From Flavobacterium pallidum (lineage in GTDB: Bacteria > Bacteroidota > Bacteroidia > Flavobacteriales > Flavobacteriaceae), in NCBI RefSeq assembly GCF_003097535.1, contig NZ_CP029187.1, positions 1,240,001-1,304,000 of the forward strand: a DNA stretch of 64,000 nucleotides, written 5' to 3'. Positions 62,387 to 64,000 of the stretch are shown in pieces. The notes below the pieces were generated by a model. It ran no database searches, had not been told where the DNA came from, and was given only the letters and a program-made list of their open reading frames with translations. Made by a program: the position numbers and the translations under genes. Position 1 is the first letter of the stretch. The number at the start of each line of letters is the position of its first letter.

Positions 62387-62911
62387 ATGCAAAGAATATT
62401 CGCCTTTTTATCATGTTGTCTTATCCTTTCCTGCTGCAATACAAAAAGCGCGGTTTTGTCTAAAAACGATAACGCGGTGCTGCAGTCGGCGTGTCCTGGT
62501 GACGGCGTGTGCACGATTGCCCAAAAACAGAATAAATCAGTTTCAGTCCTGGAAGACGAATACGGAAACCTGAATTATAAGCTGGAAGATTCCCCTTCTA
62601 AAAGTGTTTACATCATTACCTACAACCGTAATGTGCCGAAAGATGTACAGGACGGGACCTACAGGGAGGAAATCATTTTTGAGTCAGAGAATTCCAATAA
62701 ATCTTCCGTTATGGAAGGCGAAGCGCTGCAAAATGCGAGGTTGCTTTTTGGACGTTTCTGCTATTGCAAAGGACAGACCGGATATTACAGGATCAACCAG
62801 GGAATCATCAGGGTTTCAGGAGATGATAAAAAACGTGTTTTCAGTGTGGATTTCACCAATCCAAAAACACCCCAGGTTTTATCTTCCGTAAAGTTTACTG
62901 TAAGGCTTTAA
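62387..62911 (+). CDS. Orphan lipoprotein, function unknown
   Basis: A 174-aa predicted lipoprotein. The signal sequence MQRIFAFLSCCLILSC ends in a lipobox (LILSC; Cys16), followed by a second Cys. The mature part has five or six cysteines in pairs (ACPGDGVC and FCYCKG) and a beta-rich pattern (KSVYIITYNRNVPKD, REEIIFESENSN, VFSVDFTNPK). I do not recognise a family. It is a single-gene unit between the reprolysin (divergent) and tsf (convergent). Confidence 0.75.
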   Translation: MQRIFAFLSCCLILSCCNTKSAVLSKNDNAVLQSACPGDGVCTIAQKQNKSVSVLEDEYGNLNYKLEDSPSKSVYIITYNRNVPKDVQDGTYREEIIFESENSNKSSVMEGEALQNARLLFGRFCYCKGQTGYYRINQGIIRVSGDDKKRVFSVDFTNPKTPQVLSSVKFTVRL

Positions 62912-63014
62912 AAATCAATCGGCCCTGAAGGCATTTTGCCGTTGAATTTGATTGTTATTTGAGTACGGAAATCCAAAACAAGTATTTAAGTTTGTGGTAT
63001 CATGAAAATGGTAA

Positions 63015-63047
63015 AAATAAAAAAAGGCACCGGATGTCTCCGATGCC
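63015..63047 (-). terminator. Terminator of tsf
   Basis: On the minus strand GGCATCGGA-equivalent TCCGATGCC/GGCACCGGA pairs around GACA, with a run of T beyond (A's at 63015-63025). T's at 63048-63053 also allow it to act on the plus strand. Confidence 0.8.
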
Positions 63048-63071
63048 TTTTTTAAAGTACTTGAATTATAA

Positions 63072-63893
63072 TTATCCCAGAGCAACTCTTTTGAAACCAG
63101 TTACGGTAAGACCTGTATCTACAGATTTTACATAAGCGGCAACGCTCATCGAGCTGTCCTTGATGTAATCCTGGTTCACCAAAGTATTGTCTTTGAAGAA
63201 ACGCTGGATTTTTCCTTTTGCGATATTGTCAAGCATTGCCTCAGCTTTGCCTTCCTGACGCAATTGGTCTTTTGCGATTTCGATTTCTTTTTCGATTACA
63301 GCAGCGTCAACCCCTGTTTCATCCAATGCGATTGGCGACATCGCTGCAGCCTGCATGGCTACGTTTCTTGATGCTTCTTCAGCACCGTCAACGTTAGCAG
63401 AAAGTGCCACCAAAGTAGCGATTTTACCAGAGTGTACATAAGAACCTACAAATGCACCAGTCAGTTTTTCGAAAGAGTTTACCTCGATTTTCTCACCGAT
63501 AACACCAGTCTGCTCGATTAATTTATCAGCAACAGTGATTCCGTTGAAATCAGCAGCAAGGAAAGCCTCTTTTGAATCAAAGTTGATGGCAAGGGCAGCC
63601 AGTTCGTTGGCCAATTTTACGAAACCTTCATTTTTACCTACGAAATCAGTCTCACAGTTCAAAGTGATCGCAACGCCTTCAGTTTTGTCAGCATTAACAA
63701 AAGCTACAGCAGCACCTTCAGTGTTTTCACGGTCTGAACGGTTAGCAGCTACTTTTTGTCCTTTTTTACGAAGGTTTTCGATAGCCAAATCGAAATCCCC
63801 GTCAGCTTCAACAAGCGCTTTTTTACAGTCCATCATTCCGGCGCCTGTGATTGTTCTTAATTTATTTACGTCTGCAGCAGTGATTGTTGCCAT
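63072..63893 (-). CDS. tsf: Translation elongation factor Ts
   Basis: Guanine-nucleotide exchange factor that recycles EF-Tu-GDP. The 273-aa protein has the N-terminal UBA-like domain with the signature LRTITGAGMMDCKKAL, then the core with LNCETDFVGKNEGF and the dimerisation/C-terminal module (VNQDYIKDSSMSVAAYVKS). It is likely co-transcribed with rpsB lying just outside the window to the right, although a long inverted repeat separates tsf from the window end. A terminator lies 25 bases past the stop. Confidence 0.97.
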   Translation of the reverse strand: MATITAADVNKLRTITGAGMMDCKKALVEADGDFDLAIENLRKKGQKVAANRSDRENTEGAAVAFVNADKTEGVAITLNCETDFVGKNEGFVKLANELAALAINFDSKEAFLAADFNGITVADKLIEQTGVIGEKIEVNSFEKLTGAFVGSYVHSGKIATLVALSANVDGAEEASRNVAMQAAAMSPIALDETGVDAAVIEKEIEIAKDQLRQEGKAEAMLDNIAKGKIQRFFKDNTLVNQDYIKDSSMSVAAYVKSVDTGLTVTGFKRVALG

Positions 63894-63932
63894 TGTTTTA
63901 TTTTATTTTAAGATTAAAGATTCTTTTAAAAT

Positions 63933-63996
63933 GAATTACGAATTACAAATTAGGAATCACGCAACTACGCAATTCCCAATTCATAATTCGTAATTG
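63933..63996. repeat. Long imperfect inverted repeat upstream of tsf
   Basis: Arms of 25 bp at 63933-63957 (GAATTACGAATTACAAATTA then GGAAT) and 63972-63996 match as inverted copies at 21 of 25 positions, with a 14-base centre rich in GCAACTACGC. It lies 40 bases before the tsf start. Confidence 0.75.
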
Positions 63997-64000
63997 TTTT

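Overview
The window reads as a chromosomal segment of a Bacteroidota bacterium, almost certainly a Flavobacteriaceae member and most likely Flavobacterium or a close relative. Three secreted proteins end in type IX secretion (T9SS) type A sorting domains. Several promoters fit the Bacteroidota TAnnTTTG -7 element. DUF4270, DUF4286 and SIMPL proteins, a LytS-like TPR kinase with a LytTR regulator, a short F1 epsilon subunit and a detached atpD-atpC pair all fit this group. No rRNA, prophage, insertion sequence or CRISPR array was seen. The single tRNA is tRNA-Leu(CAA).

Layout. 1-9000: tail of an MFS transporter, a secreted M1 aminopeptidase, then housekeeping genes serS, a TPR protein, DUF4286, rsmA, mgtE and proC. 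9000-19700: a small cytochrome c/DUF1772 pair behind an AraC regulator, lepA, a beta-propeller protein, CDGSH and CYTH proteins, dinB, a solitary PAS protein, an aldo/keto reductase and a T9SS-exported sugar dehydrogenase. 19800-26100: a SIMPL-VWA-DUF4139 envelope operon divergent from a TPR histidine kinase/LytTR pair. 26100-32840: a long minus-strand run panC-panD-flippase-like-hydrolase-like-radA-glycosyltransferase 51. 32900-37400: a degenerate glycogen-synthase-like gene, DUF4270 and glmS. 37600-44200: TonB receptor plus GDSL lipoprotein, then atpD-atpC. 44300-46000: umuC-umuD. 46000-54350: a transglutaminase-like protein and a galactan/galactose cluster (GH53, symporter, galT, galK, galM, divergent GntR regulator). 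54400-64000: PepSY-like protein, a thioredoxin-fold protein with a small Cys-containing exported protein, tRNA-Leu, prs, rplY, pth, a large T9SS reprolysin, an orphan lipoprotein and tsf.

How the genes work together. The clearest pathway is galactan use: a surface lipoprotein endo-galactanase, an SSS symporter and the Leloir enzymes GalM, GalK and GalT, with a regulator whose likely operator is a 10-bp-period direct repeat in the divergent promoter region. Other units are panC-panD (pantothenate), two Y-family polymerases with UmuD (damage tolerance), and envelope functions.

The most interesting material is (i) the small Cys-containing exported protein with a membrane-anchored thioredoxin-fold partner; (ii) two apparent pseudo-enzymes in otherwise ordinary operons, a glycogen-synthase N-domain without its substrate lysine motif and a hydrolase fold with Asp in place of the nucleophile Ser; (iii) a 42-bp duplication of the tRNA-Leu 3' end and terminator; and (iv) several families of intergenic repeats and inverted repeats placed near gene ends. 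All functions are inferred from reading the sequence; no database search was run.
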